DNA of 64,000 nucleotides from Virgifigura deserti. Lineage in GTDB: Bacteria; Pseudomonadota; Alphaproteobacteria; Dongiales; Dongiaceae. Made by a program: the position numbers and the translations under genes. Positions 56,730 to 64,000 of the stretch are shown here, one piece after another. A model generated the notes under the pieces. The model worked only from the letters and a program-made list of their open reading frames with translations. It was not told the origin of the DNA and did not search any database. The stretch is taken from positions 209,975 through 273,974 of the forward strand of contig QOZR01000008.1 in NCBI GenBank assembly GCA_003576685.1, read 5' to 3'. Position 1 is the first letter of the stretch. Every line of letters starts with the position of its first letter.

Positions 56730-57170
56730 CACATATGCGCTGCTACGCGCCTTTGCCGCCCTATCCGCAGGCATGTTCGTGATCCTTGTTCTGTGTGGGG
56801 ATCGTCTGCGTTCGCCGCCACCGCCGGCAACTCGTCGGCGGGCATGAACCGGCAGCGTTCTGCCGACTCTTGCTCCCTTGATCGGGGTCGGTCCGTAAGA
56901 TCTGAATTCATCTTCGGCACCGAGTTTTCGAACCGCAGCCCATCGCGCTGGCCTGCATCGAATCTCTATCACGCGCTGTTGCACTTCCTGTGCTCCTCCT
57001 TCGGACAGCCGATGACGCATAAGGTGCAACCGGCTCTTACATCAGGCGCAGGCGCTTCTCCTCTTGGGATACCTTCCAAATCCGCTTCGTTCGCACTCCT
57101 GCGAGGTGCAGGTTAAAGTGATGGCTGATCATGAGCGGCGGGTGCGCATGGCACCGAAGGACAGGAGCCC
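56730..57170. other. Intergenic 440 bases, nothing recognised
   Basis: Between the divergent epimerase and receiver genes. Open frames here on both strands are low-complexity Arg/Ser/Pro shadows without start signals. It must contain the promoters of both neighbours, but I cannot place them with confidence. Confidence 0.5.
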
Positions 57171-57545
57171 ATGGCAGCGGTTCTGCTTGTTGGCGTGGAT
57201 GACTCGGTCCAGCGGAAAATACGGCCCGTCCTGGAATCCGCCGGTCACGTCCTCCTGAAGGCGACGACCCGGCGGTTCCTAGAATTCGCCGACAAGGGCG
57301 CGGTGGATGTCGTGGTGATCGACATCAGCCCGCTTCGGCACGGCGCGCATCTGGTGGGCATCGCCGAACTGCGGCAACGGCACGCAGGGCTGTCGATCCT
57401 GGCTGTCTGCGGCGGTGGCGATGCCGGGATGCTCCTCGACATCGCCGTGCAGGCCGGGGCCGATGCGACGCTGCGCAAGCCTTTCAGTCGCGAGCAGCTG
57501 CTCGACGCTATCGAGCGCTGTCTCACCGGGCCGGCGAAGCCATAA
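57171..57545 (+). CDS. Stand-alone response regulator receiver domain
   Basis: A 124-residue single-domain receiver: acidic pair D10-D11 ([10 protein letters not shown]), phosphoacceptor D51 ([12 protein letters not shown]), and K103 ([12 protein letters not shown]). The usual Thr/Ser near residue 80 is replaced in LAVCGGG. No output domain. It lies 94 bases before metH but has no evident link to it; no kinase gene is adjacent. Confidence 0.8.
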   Translation: MAAVLLVGVDDSVQRKIRPVLESAGHVLLKATTRRFLEFADKGAVDVVVIDISPLRHGAHLVGIAELRQRHAGLSILAVCGGGDAGMLLDIAVQAGADATLRKPFSREQLLDAIERCLTGPAKP

Positions 57546-57639
57546 TGCCTCAGTGCACCACTCCCTTTGCCTTCCGCTATTACCGGGCGATCCGGTCGCG
57601 TATGCTTTCAGCCACGCAAAGTTCAGGACAGGATCATCG

Positions 57640-60600
57640 ATGATGACTGTGAGGACCGAGCAGCGTCGCGCACTGGAGAATGCAGCCAAGGAGCGCATTC
57701 TGATTCTCGATGGTGCCATGGGCACCATGATCCAGACTTACCGGCTTGAAGAGCGCGACTATCGTGGGGAGCGGTTCGCCGCGCATGAATGCGATTTGCG
57801 CGGCAACAACGATCTGCTGTCGCTGAGCCAGCCCCGGATCGTCGAGGAGATCCATACGGCCTATCTGGAGGCGGGCGCCGACATCGTCACGACCAACACC
57901 TTCAATTCGACCGCGACCTCGCAGTCGGATTATCGCCTGGAGAGACTGGCCTACGAGTTGAACCGCGAAGGCGCGCGGCTCGCCCGCCGCAGCGCCGACA
58001 GGATCGCGGCGGCGCAGAGGCGGCCGCGATACGTCGCGGGTGCGCTCGGGCCGACGAACAAGACGACCTCGATATCCCCGGACGTGAACGACCCCGCCTT
58101 CCGGGCTGTGTCGTTCGACGGCATGAAGGAGGCTTACAAGGAGGCGGCGCGCGGGCTGATCGATGGCGGGGCCGATCTTCTGCTGCTCGAAACCATCTTC
58201 GACACGTTGAACGCCAAGGCCGCGATCTTCGCGATCCAAGAGCTTTCCGACGAGACCGGCCTCTCGCTGCCGCTGATGATTTCCGGGACGATCACGGATC
58301 TTTCCGGCCGCACTCTGACCGGTCAGACGACGGAAGCGTTCTGGATTTCGCTCCGTCATGCGAGCCCCTTCAGCGTCGGGCTCAACTGCTCCCTCGGGGC
58401 CAAGCATTTGCGGCCCTATGTCGCGGAACTATCGAGGGTATCCGAGACGCTTGTCTGCGCCTATCCGAACGCGGGTCTGCCGAACGAATTCGGGGGCTAT
58501 GACGAACCGCCGGAGGTGACCGCCGCGCTGATCCAGGAATGGGCCCGGTCGGGGCTCGTCAATATCGTCGGCGGCTGTTGCGGAACGACGCCGAGCCATA
58601 TTGAAGCCATCGCAGAAGCGGTCGCCGGCCTGACGCCGCGGAAGATACCCCAACGTCCCGTCGGTCTTCGCCTTTCCGGTCTGGAGCCGTTCGAAAGGCC
58701 TCCGACACCTGGCAACTTCGTGAATATCGGCGAGCGGACGAACGTCACCGGATCTCCGGCATTCCGGAGCCTGATCATGGGAGACGCTTACGAGGCCGCC
58801 CTCGACGTCGCGCGCCAGCAGGTGGCGAACGGCGCCCAGATCATCGATATCAACATGGACGAGGCCATGCTCGAGTCCGAGGCGGCGATGGTCCGGTTCC
58901 TGAACCTGATCGCCGCCGAGCCCGACATCAGCCGCGTGCCCGTGATGATCGACTCGTCCAGATGGTCGGTTATCGAAGCCGGGCTGAAATGCGTCCAGGG
59001 CAAGCCCATCGTCAACTCGATCAGCCTGAAGGAAGGCGAGGAGCCGTTCATCCGTCAGGCCCGGCTGGCGCGCCGTTATGGCGCCGCGGTGGTCGTCATG
59101 GCATTCGACGAGCAAGGCCAGGCGGATACTGTCGAGCGCAAGCTCGAGATCTGCCGGCGGAGCTATCGCATCCTCACCGAGACGGTCGGCTTTCCGCCGG
59201 AGGACATCATCTTCGATCCGAACATCTTCGCAGTCGCGACCGGGATCGAGGAGCACAACGGATATGCGGTCGCCTTCATCGAGGCGACGCGGCTGATCAA
59301 GCGGCATCTGCCGCACGCGCATATCTCTGGCGGCGTCTCCAACATCTCCTTCGCGTTCCGAGGCAACAATCGGGTGCGCGAGGCGATGCATTCCGCGTTC
59401 CTGTATCACGCCGTCAATGCCGGCATGGATATGGGAATCGTCAATGCCGGCCAGCTTGCGATCTACGAGGATATCCCGAAGGACCTGCTCGAGCGTGTCG
59501 AGGATGTGCTTCTCGATCGGCGGTCGGATGCGACCGACCGTCTGCTCGAGATCGCCGACTCCTACCGCGATGCGGGCGGCAAGCGAAAGAAGCAGGATCT
59601 CGGCTGGCGCGAGGGCGATGTCGCCGACCGCCTGAAGCATGCCCTGGTCAACGGACTCACCGACTACATCATCGAAGACACCGAGGAGGCGCGCCGCCAG
59701 GCGGAACGCCCCCTTCACGTCATCGAGGGTCCGCTGATGGACGGGATGAACATCGTCGGCGAGCTGTTCGGCGCGGGCAAGATGTTCCTGCCGCAGGTCG
59801 TCAAGAGCGCCCGCGTGATGAAGAAGGCGGTGGCCTATCTCACGCCGTTCATGGAGCAGGAGAAGGCCGCCGCGCCGCGCAGCAACGCCGGAAAAGTGCT
59901 GCTCGCGACCGTGAAGGGCGATGTCCACGACATTGGCAAAAACATCGTCGGGGTCGTCCTGCAGTGCAACAACTATGCGGTGATCGATCTCGGCGTGATG
60001 GTGCCGAGCGCTCGAATCCTTGAAACCGCGCGGACGGAGAATGTCGACATCGTCGGCCTGTCCGGGCTGATCACGCCGAGCCTCGACGAGATGTGTTCCG
60101 TCGCGGCCGAGATGGAGCGGGAGGGGTTCGAGCTTCCTCTCCTCATCGGCGGTGCGACGACGAGCCGTGTCCATACGGCGGTCAAGATCGTCCCGAACTA
60201 CGGCGGCCCGGTCATTCATGTCGAGGATGCGTCCAAGGCTGTCGGTGTGGTTGGTGCCCTGTGCTCCGAGGCAAGGCGCGACGGCTTTGCTGCCGAGCGC
60301 CGCGAAGAGTACCGGCGCATGCGCGAAACCCACGCCAGAGGCAAGAACAGGCCCGTGCGCCAGACGCTCAGCGGCGCCCGTGCGAACAAGCTCCCGATCC
60401 CCTGGTCGGACTATGTACCGCCGCAGCCCGCGCGCCTGGGTCCGCAGGTGTTCGATCATTACGATCTGGCCGAGCTTGCCGGCTGTATCGACTGGACCCC
60501 ATTCTTTCAGGTCTGGGGCTTGCGCGGCAGGTTTCCGGAGATTCTCGACCACAAGGATGCCGGCGAGACGGCGCGGAGCCTGTTTAAGGATGCCGAAGCC

Positions 60601-61356
60601 CTGCTTTCGCGCATCATCGACGAACGGTCGTTGCGGGCCCGCGCCGTGATTGCGCTCTGGCCCGCCAATACGATCGGCGACGATGATATCGAACTGTTCA
60701 CCGATGACATGCGGCGGCGGAGACTCGCCGTTCTTCATGGCTTGCGCCAGCAGATGGCGCGCGAGCCGGGTCGTGCGAATCTCGCGCTCGCGGATTTCAT
60801 AGCGCCGAAGGAGACGGGCGTGAGGGACTATCTGGGCGGCTTTGCGGTCACGACCGGACATGGTCTCGATGTGATCGTGACGGATTTCGAGCGAGCGCAT
60901 GACGACTATGGCTCGATCATGGCGAAGGCTCTGGCCGATCGCCTTGCCGAGGCGTTCGCCGAGCGCATGCATCAACGGGTCCGTAAGGAGTTTTGGGGCT
61001 ATGCGCCCGATGAAGCCCTCGACAATGAGGCGTTGATCGCCGAACGTTATCAGGGCATCCGTCCGGCGCCCGGCTATCCGGCCTGCCCCGATCACACGGA
61101 AAAGCGGGTCCTGTTCGATTTGCTCTCGGCGGGATCAAACGCTGCGATCGAATTGACGGAGACTCTCGCCATGTGGCCTGCGGCCTCCGTCATGGGCTTG
61201 TATTTCAGCCATCCGGAGAGTCGATATTTCGGCGTCGGAAAGATCGAGCGCGACCAGATCGAAGACTATGCCCGGCGAAAGGAGATGGAGGTCGCGGAGG
61301 TTGAGCGATGGCTTGCGCCAAGCCTCAATTACGATCCGACAGACATCCGCGCATAA
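57640..61356 (+). CDS. metH: Cobalamin-dependent methionine synthase
   Basis: Transfers methyl from methyl-tetrahydrofolate to homocysteine through cobalamin. The 1238-residue protein has all four modules: homocysteine domain ([13 protein letters not shown], zinc Cys in GLNCSLGA and GGCCGTTP), pterin domain ([17 protein letters not shown]), cobalamin domain with axial His763 in [11 protein letters not shown], and the AdoMet reactivation domain with [12 protein letters not shown]. Two adjacent ATGs at 57640 and 57643; GGACAGGA precedes them. No riboswitch recognised in the 94-base leader. Confidence 0.96.
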   Translation: MMTVRTEQRRALENAAKERILILDGAMGTMIQTYRLEERDYRGERFAAHECDLRGNNDLLSLSQPRIVEEIHTAYLEAGADIVTTNTFNSTATSQSDYRLERLAYELNREGARLARRSADRIAAAQRRPRYVAGALGPTNKTTSISPDVNDPAFRAVSFDGMKEAYKEAARGLIDGGADLLLLETIFDTLNAKAAIFAIQELSDETGLSLPLMISGTITDLSGRTLTGQTTEAFWISLRHASPFSVGLNCSLGAKHLRPYVAELSRVSETLVCAYPNAGLPNEFGGYDEPPEVTAALIQEWARSGLVNIVGGCCGTTPSHIEAIAEAVAGLTPRKIPQRPVGLRLSGLEPFERPPTPGNFVNIGERTNVTGSPAFRSLIMGDAYEAALDVARQQVANGAQIIDINMDEAMLESEAAMVRFLNLIAAEPDISRVPVMIDSSRWSVIEAGLKCVQGKPIVNSISLKEGEEPFIRQARLARRYGAAVVVMAFDEQGQADTVERKLEICRRSYRILTETVGFPPEDIIFDPNIFAVATGIEEHNGYAVAFIEATRLIKRHLPHAHISGGVSNISFAFRGNNRVREAMHSAFLYHAVNAGMDMGIVNAGQLAIYEDIPKDLLERVEDVLLDRRSDATDRLLEIADSYRDAGGKRKKQDLGWREGDVADRLKHALVNGLTDYIIEDTEEARRQAERPLHVIEGPLMDGMNIVGELFGAGKMFLPQVVKSARVMKKAVAYLTPFMEQEKAAAPRSNAGKVLLATVKGDVHDIGKNIVGVVLQCNNYAVIDLGVMVPSARILETARTENVDIVGLSGLITPSLDEMCSVAAEMEREGFELPLLIGGATTSRVHTAVKIVPNYGGPVIHVEDASKAVGVVGALCSEARRDGFAAERREEYRRMRETHARGKNRPVRQTLSGARANKLPIPWSDYVPPQPARLGPQVFDHYDLAELAGCIDWTPFFQVWGLRGRFPEILDHKDAGETARSLFKDAEALLSRIIDERSLRARAVIALWPANTIGDDDIELFTDDMRRRRLAVLHGLRQQMAREPGRANLALADFIAPKETGVRDYLGGFAVTTGHGLDVIVTDFERAHDDYGSIMAKALADRLAEAFAERMHQRVRKEFWGYAPDEALDNEALIAERYQGIRPAPGYPACPDHTEKRVLFDLLSAGSNAAIELTETLAMWPAASVMGLYFSHPESRYFGVGKIERDQIEDYARRKEMEVAEVERWLAPSLNYDPTDIRA

Positions 61357-61649
61357 GATTATTGATAGGCAAGTGTGGATCCTACTTACCCCTTTTGCGC
61401 CGCAAGCCGCGGACAAGGGTACCGTTGATCGACCTTTTGACTCGGTATATGATTATTACGGTCATGAGTTGAAGTTGTCGGTCTGAAGAATGCGGTGCGG
61501 AAGGTGCATAGAAGGACGGATCGCGGATCAGCGGCTTCATCAGTGGCTCCATGATGGGGGTAATATTTTCTAGGGGGTGAAGATTTTCTTGTTCGTGAGA
61601 GCGATGGGGGCGGCTCCTTATCCAACGACAAAGTCGACAGGAGGTCCTC
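61357..61649. other. Upstream region of the LuxR regulator, AT-richer than its surroundings
   Basis: No gene. Contains an imperfect palindrome ATGATTATTACGGTCAT near 61448-61464, a TTGACT at about 61437, and AT-rich blocks such as GGTAATATTTTCTAGGGGGTG. Probably the regulatory region of the next gene; exact elements cannot be fixed by eye. Confidence 0.4.
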
Positions 61650-62321
61650 GTGAGCGCCATCAGCGTTGTTTTAATTGGAAGCAACACGCTCTTTCGTCAG
61701 AGTCTTCATCAGATATTGGATCCGAACCAGTTTGCGATCGTCGCCGAGGGACGTGACCTTGCGAGCGTCCGGGCGCTCATAAACGACGGCGTGATGCCGG
61801 ACTTGGTGGTCGCCGACTTCAGCACCCATCAGGAGGAGGATTTCGAAAGCCTTCGCCAGCTGCGCGAAGTGGGCGGCGATTGTCGCATCGTCGTGCTTGC
61901 GAACGAACTCAGCCTCTGCGAGATGGCCCGGGCATTGAAGGCAGGTGTCGACGGATATCTGGTGAATGAACTGTCCGTCGAGGCCTTTTCGCTGTCTCTG
62001 CTTCTGGTCATGAAGGGCGAGAAGGTTCTGCCGGGCCATCTGGCCGGCAAGTTGGCCACCAACGTCCAGGACTTCGAGGGTGTCAAGCTCGTGGATGCCC
62101 AACGGAATCTGACCGACCGCGAGCGGCAGATCCTGCAATGCCTGCTGAACGGTTACAGCAACAAGCTGATCGCCCGTGCTCTGGGCATCACCGAGGGGAC
62201 GGTGAAGGTTCATCTCAAAAGCCTGATGAAGAAGATCGCGGCCAGCAATCGCACGCAAGCCGCCTTGTGGGCTCGCAACAACGGCATCGCCGGGCCGGTG
62301 GAAAACTTCGGAGCAACCTGA
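61650..62321 (+). CDS. NarL/LuxR-type regulator with degenerate receiver
   Basis: A 223-residue DNA-binding protein starting at a GTG behind an excellent GACAGGAGG. The C-terminal LuxR helix-turn-helix is complete (LTDRERQILQCLLNGYSNKL, IARALGITEGTVKVHLKSLM). The receiver keeps Asp56 (LVVADFST) but the acidic pair is GS (VVLIGSNTLF) and the conserved Lys is Asn106 (GYLVNELS), so normal phosphorylation is doubtful. It is next to a PhyH-like gene and near manC. Confidence 0.87.
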   Translation: MSAISVVLIGSNTLFRQSLHQILDPNQFAIVAEGRDLASVRALINDGVMPDLVVADFSTHQEEDFESLRQLREVGGDCRIVVLANELSLCEMARALKAGVDGYLVNELSVEAFSLSLLLVMKGEKVLPGHLAGKLATNVQDFEGVKLVDAQRNLTDRERQILQCLLNGYSNKLIARALGITEGTVKVHLKSLMKKIAASNRTQAALWARNNGIAGPVENFGAT

Positions 62322-62372
62322 ATTCTGCGGACCTGCGGGCATAGACGGACGCGATACCGTCCGCCCGGCTCT

Positions 62373-62403
62373 CAGCCCGCCAGGCGCGTCGCCTGGCGGG
62401 CTG
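62373..62403. terminator. Perfect hairpin between convergent luxR-type and PhyH-like genes
   Basis: CAGCCCGCCAGGC (62373-62385) and GCCTGGCGGGCTG (62391-62403) form a perfect 13-bp stem with a 5-base loop, 50 bases after the regulator stop and 23 bases after the dioxygenase stop. Symmetrical, so it can act on both transcripts; T-runs are absent. Confidence 0.72.
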
Positions 62404-62425
62404 AACGCGCCGAAACCTTCTCCGA

Positions 62426-63172
62426 TCAATAATACCTGATCTGAAGGGATATCCGATCCTCGCGTATCGGGCGGCGGACCTTGTGAAACGAGTACAAGTC
62501 TTCGGCAAACCCGTGCCCCTTCGGGCCCGTTACGGTTAGTTCGAGATCCCGGTCATAGTACCTCGGAACCAGTTTGCCTGCCGACTGACCCGACCGAAGC
62601 AGAAGCCCCAGGCGTTTGTTGTTATGGGATTGCCTGATGATGACATGTGCCCCGTTCTGTTCGTCCACGGCGTGGAGATAGAAAAAGAAAGCGATGAAGC
62701 CGAACCCGGGGATGTCGTAATGGTAATCATAGGGCAGGTAGCCTGCTTCATGCGCCGCCGGTGCCATGCGGAACAAGGCCTCTATGTAGGCCTCGCATAT
62801 TTGCGGCTGATAGCCGAGATATCGCGTGGCGACCTGATGGATGCTGCAGTCTCTCAGTATCGATATGCTTTCGCTCGACCCGGCAATGTCCGTGCATATT
62901 GCGCGAGCAGGTGTAAGCAACCCTGAATCGCGCCGCTGCTGGAAATCTGCGATCAGCCCGCTTTCGCACCCGCCTTCGGCATGGAAGCGCGCGTGCTGAG
63001 CGTAGGAAAGTATGTTGTCGGCCACCGGTTCCGGAAGACAGAAGGCTTGCGATATCCCGTGCAGCCTCAAGTCTCGAACGCAGTCATCGACGGACAACTC
63101 CTTGAAGTATGTCTCCGAGCTTGCGGATATCGTCAAATCCTTGGACTCGACGTTGGTCGGATGGAAGCGCAT
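62426..63172 (-). CDS. PhyH-like Fe(II)/2-oxoglutarate dioxygenase family protein
   Basis: A 248-residue protein from the ATG at 63172 (CTGAGG upstream). The iron ligands fit H151-x-D153 in DYHYDIPGFGF and H230 in YSFHKVRRP, with R240 or R246 as the 2-oxoglutarate contact near the C-terminus (EDRISLQIRYY). FFFYLHAVDEQNGAHVIIR is the characteristic strand after the HxD. The frame is open to 63316, but those residues are Arg-rich and unlike the family. Substrate unknown; neighbours suggest a role in surface polysaccharide or secondary metabolism. Confidence 0.72.
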   Translation of the reverse strand: MRFHPTNVESKDLTISASSETYFKELSVDDCVRDLRLHGISQAFCLPEPVADNILSYAQHARFHAEGGCESGLIADFQQRRDSGLLTPARAICTDIAGSSESISILRDCSIHQVATRYLGYQPQICEAYIEALFRMAPAAHEAGYLPYDYHYDIPGFGFIAFFFYLHAVDEQNGAHVIIRQSHNNKRLGLLLRSGQSAGKLVPRYYDRDLELTVTGPKGHGFAEDLYSFHKVRRPIREDRISLQIRYY

Positions 63173-63875
63173 GCGCGCAGGCGACCTCAGCCGTCGGACG
63201 TGGCTGTAGACTCGTCGAACGGTACGAAAGCGTCCGAAGGCTTTCAGATGATTCTTTCCAAGCGACTTCCGGACGTGATCGAAGCCGGTCGGAAGCGGGG
63301 GCCATCGTGAGCGCATTGCTCATCTCCCTTGCCGCTAAACTGGAGAAGGTGGAATTTTTTCTTGGACAAAGCGAAGTTGACGCCTCTGTTCAGATTGGTT
63401 TTAGTTCCCCAATGGCTTCCGACTTCCTATGAATATTTTGGTGAGGCGATCCGTACGACGATCCTCATCTAGCGTTTCTTTGAACTGTGGTTCTTATGCT
63501 TCCCGACCTCGCGTCTGCCGGATGATAGGACAGGTCCGGCAAGAAGGGCTCGTCAAGCCCCTGAAGGGAAACGTTCTGCCCGAAGGAGATGAACGTTTAA
63601 GGGCCATGCGATGCAGCAGCTCATGACTCGGCAGTCGCTCTCTTCCGGCCATGAGGCGGTGGCGAAGCGGACCGCCCGCCCGGTATAGGAATTCAAAAGT
63701 GATGGATCGCCCAAGGCGACCCGACCTCATTCTCCGCGATCTGATATTAACGTCCACAGCGTCACCCTTTTCGTGTTCTTGCGCCGTGTTTCGGTCGCAA
63801 GAGAGGTATCCACGACGCGCAGGCATCAGCCTTTGTCACCGGCAATGGCACCATGAACATCGCGGATGCTGCGCC
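63173..63875. other. Intergenic 700 bases, no gene recognised
   Basis: Short open frames at 63429-63626 (+) and 63494-63826 (-) overlap each other, lack good ribosome sites and are Arg/Ser-rich, so I do not call them. The region must carry the promoter of the PhyH-like gene. Confidence 0.45.
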
Positions 63876-64000
63876 CTATGCGCGCCCGTAGGTATCCTCG
63901 AGTCGGACGATGTCGTCCTCGCCGAGATAGGCGCCGGACTGGACCTCGATGAGGTGGAGCGGCTCGTCGGTCAGGTTCTCCAGGCGGTGGACGGTGCCGA
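63876..64000 (-). CDS. manC: Mannose-1-phosphate guanylyltransferase/mannose-6-phosphate isomerase, C-terminus (partial)
   Basis: Minus-strand frame running off the window end. The last 41 residues, [20 protein letters not shown] and [20 protein letters not shown], are the cupin end of type II phosphomannose isomerases fused to GDP-mannose pyrophosphorylase. The stop TAG is at 63876-63878. Provides GDP-mannose for polysaccharides. Only the isomerase end is visible, so a stand-alone cupin isomerase is also possible. Confidence 0.83.
   Translation of the reverse strand, partial: GTVHRLENLTDEPLHLIEVQSGAYLGEDDIVRLEDTYGRA

Noticed and set aside
57546..57639. Riboswitch before metH
   Set aside because: The 94-base leader is too short for a cobalamin riboswitch and shows no SAM- or SAH-riboswitch core.
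58429..61095. 888-codon minus-strand frame opposite metH
   Set aside because: Antisense shadow; metH is full-length and unmistakable.
63429..63826. Two opposing short frames in the PhyH-manC intergenic region
   Set aside because: Poor ribosome sites, Arg/Ser-rich composition, no family likeness.

Overview
The window is high-GC DNA that looks like an alphaproteobacterial chromosome, most like the Rhodospirillales and relatives. This rests on conserved gene orders seen here: SRP RNA-dnaX-ybaB-recR, def-fmt-truA, dapD-dapE, rpmH-rnpA-yidD-yidC-engB-argB and panB-panC. No database search was possible, so the genus is not claimed. No insertion sequence, integrase gene, prophage or CRISPR array was recognised.

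Layout. 1-16,000 is mostly housekeeping: end of pheA, nudC, an exported protein, the small SRP RNA, dnaX-ybaB-recR, an exported DUF4139 protein, a 77-residue hydrophilic protein, rmuC, def-fmt-truA, an accessory signal peptidase with a stop codon inside its conserved N-terminus, dapD-dapE and a HAD nucleotidase. 15,600-24,200 holds a peptide module: a P1-family (S58) aminopeptidase divergent from a dipeptide-type ABC importer operon (binding protein, two permeases, one fused double ATPase) that ends in an RpiR-type regulator; a luciferase-like flavin oxidoreductase follows. 24,200-29,300 is the rpmH-to-argB run on the minus strand plus an MlaC-like protein. 29,400-36,400 holds a TVP38 membrane protein coupled to a flavoprotein disulfide reductase, an orphan sensor kinase, an rRNA methyltransferase, a GNAT protein and a GFA protein.

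36,600-44,800 is an accessory catabolic locus. A decayed stretch (a frameshifted acetolactate-synthase-like fragment joined to the tail of a FAD oxidoreductase) borders a tripartite tricarboxylate transporter (TctA, TctB, TctC) with a mandelate-racemase-type enolase, a DapA/KDG-aldolase-type lyase, a FadR-type GntR regulator and a 2-hydroxyacid dehydrogenase. Two 25-bp imperfect palindromes with the same layout (7-bp arms, 11-bp spacer) lie in the divergent promoter region and upstream of tctC, and are good candidates for the operators of this regulator. Together the genes suggest uptake, dehydration and cleavage of a sugar acid or hydroxy acid of unknown identity.

45,300-50,000 returns to conserved genes (gamma-glutamyltransferase, panB-panC, a gpt-like phosphoribosyltransferase, tRNA-Arg(ACG)), with a possible 24-codon ORF followed by a strong terminator opposite the tRNA. 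50,000-57,100 is a looser accessory stretch of small lipoproteins, small membrane proteins, a FUSC protein, UPF0114/YqhA, a GNAT protein, an alpha/beta hydrolase and a UDP-glucuronate decarboxylase-like epimerase, with at least one broken small gene. 57,100-64,000 carries a lone receiver domain, full-length metH, a NarL/LuxR regulator whose receiver lacks key phosphorylation residues, a PhyH-like dioxygenase and, at the edge, the C-terminus of a ManC-type enzyme; with the epimerase this hints at exopolysaccharide functions nearby.

I found no complete novel defence or mobile system. The points most worth following up are the shared operator pair of the sugar-acid locus, the stop-interrupted signal peptidase, the mini-ORF with terminator, the degenerate receiver of the LuxR regulator, and several short tandem repeats in promoter regions.
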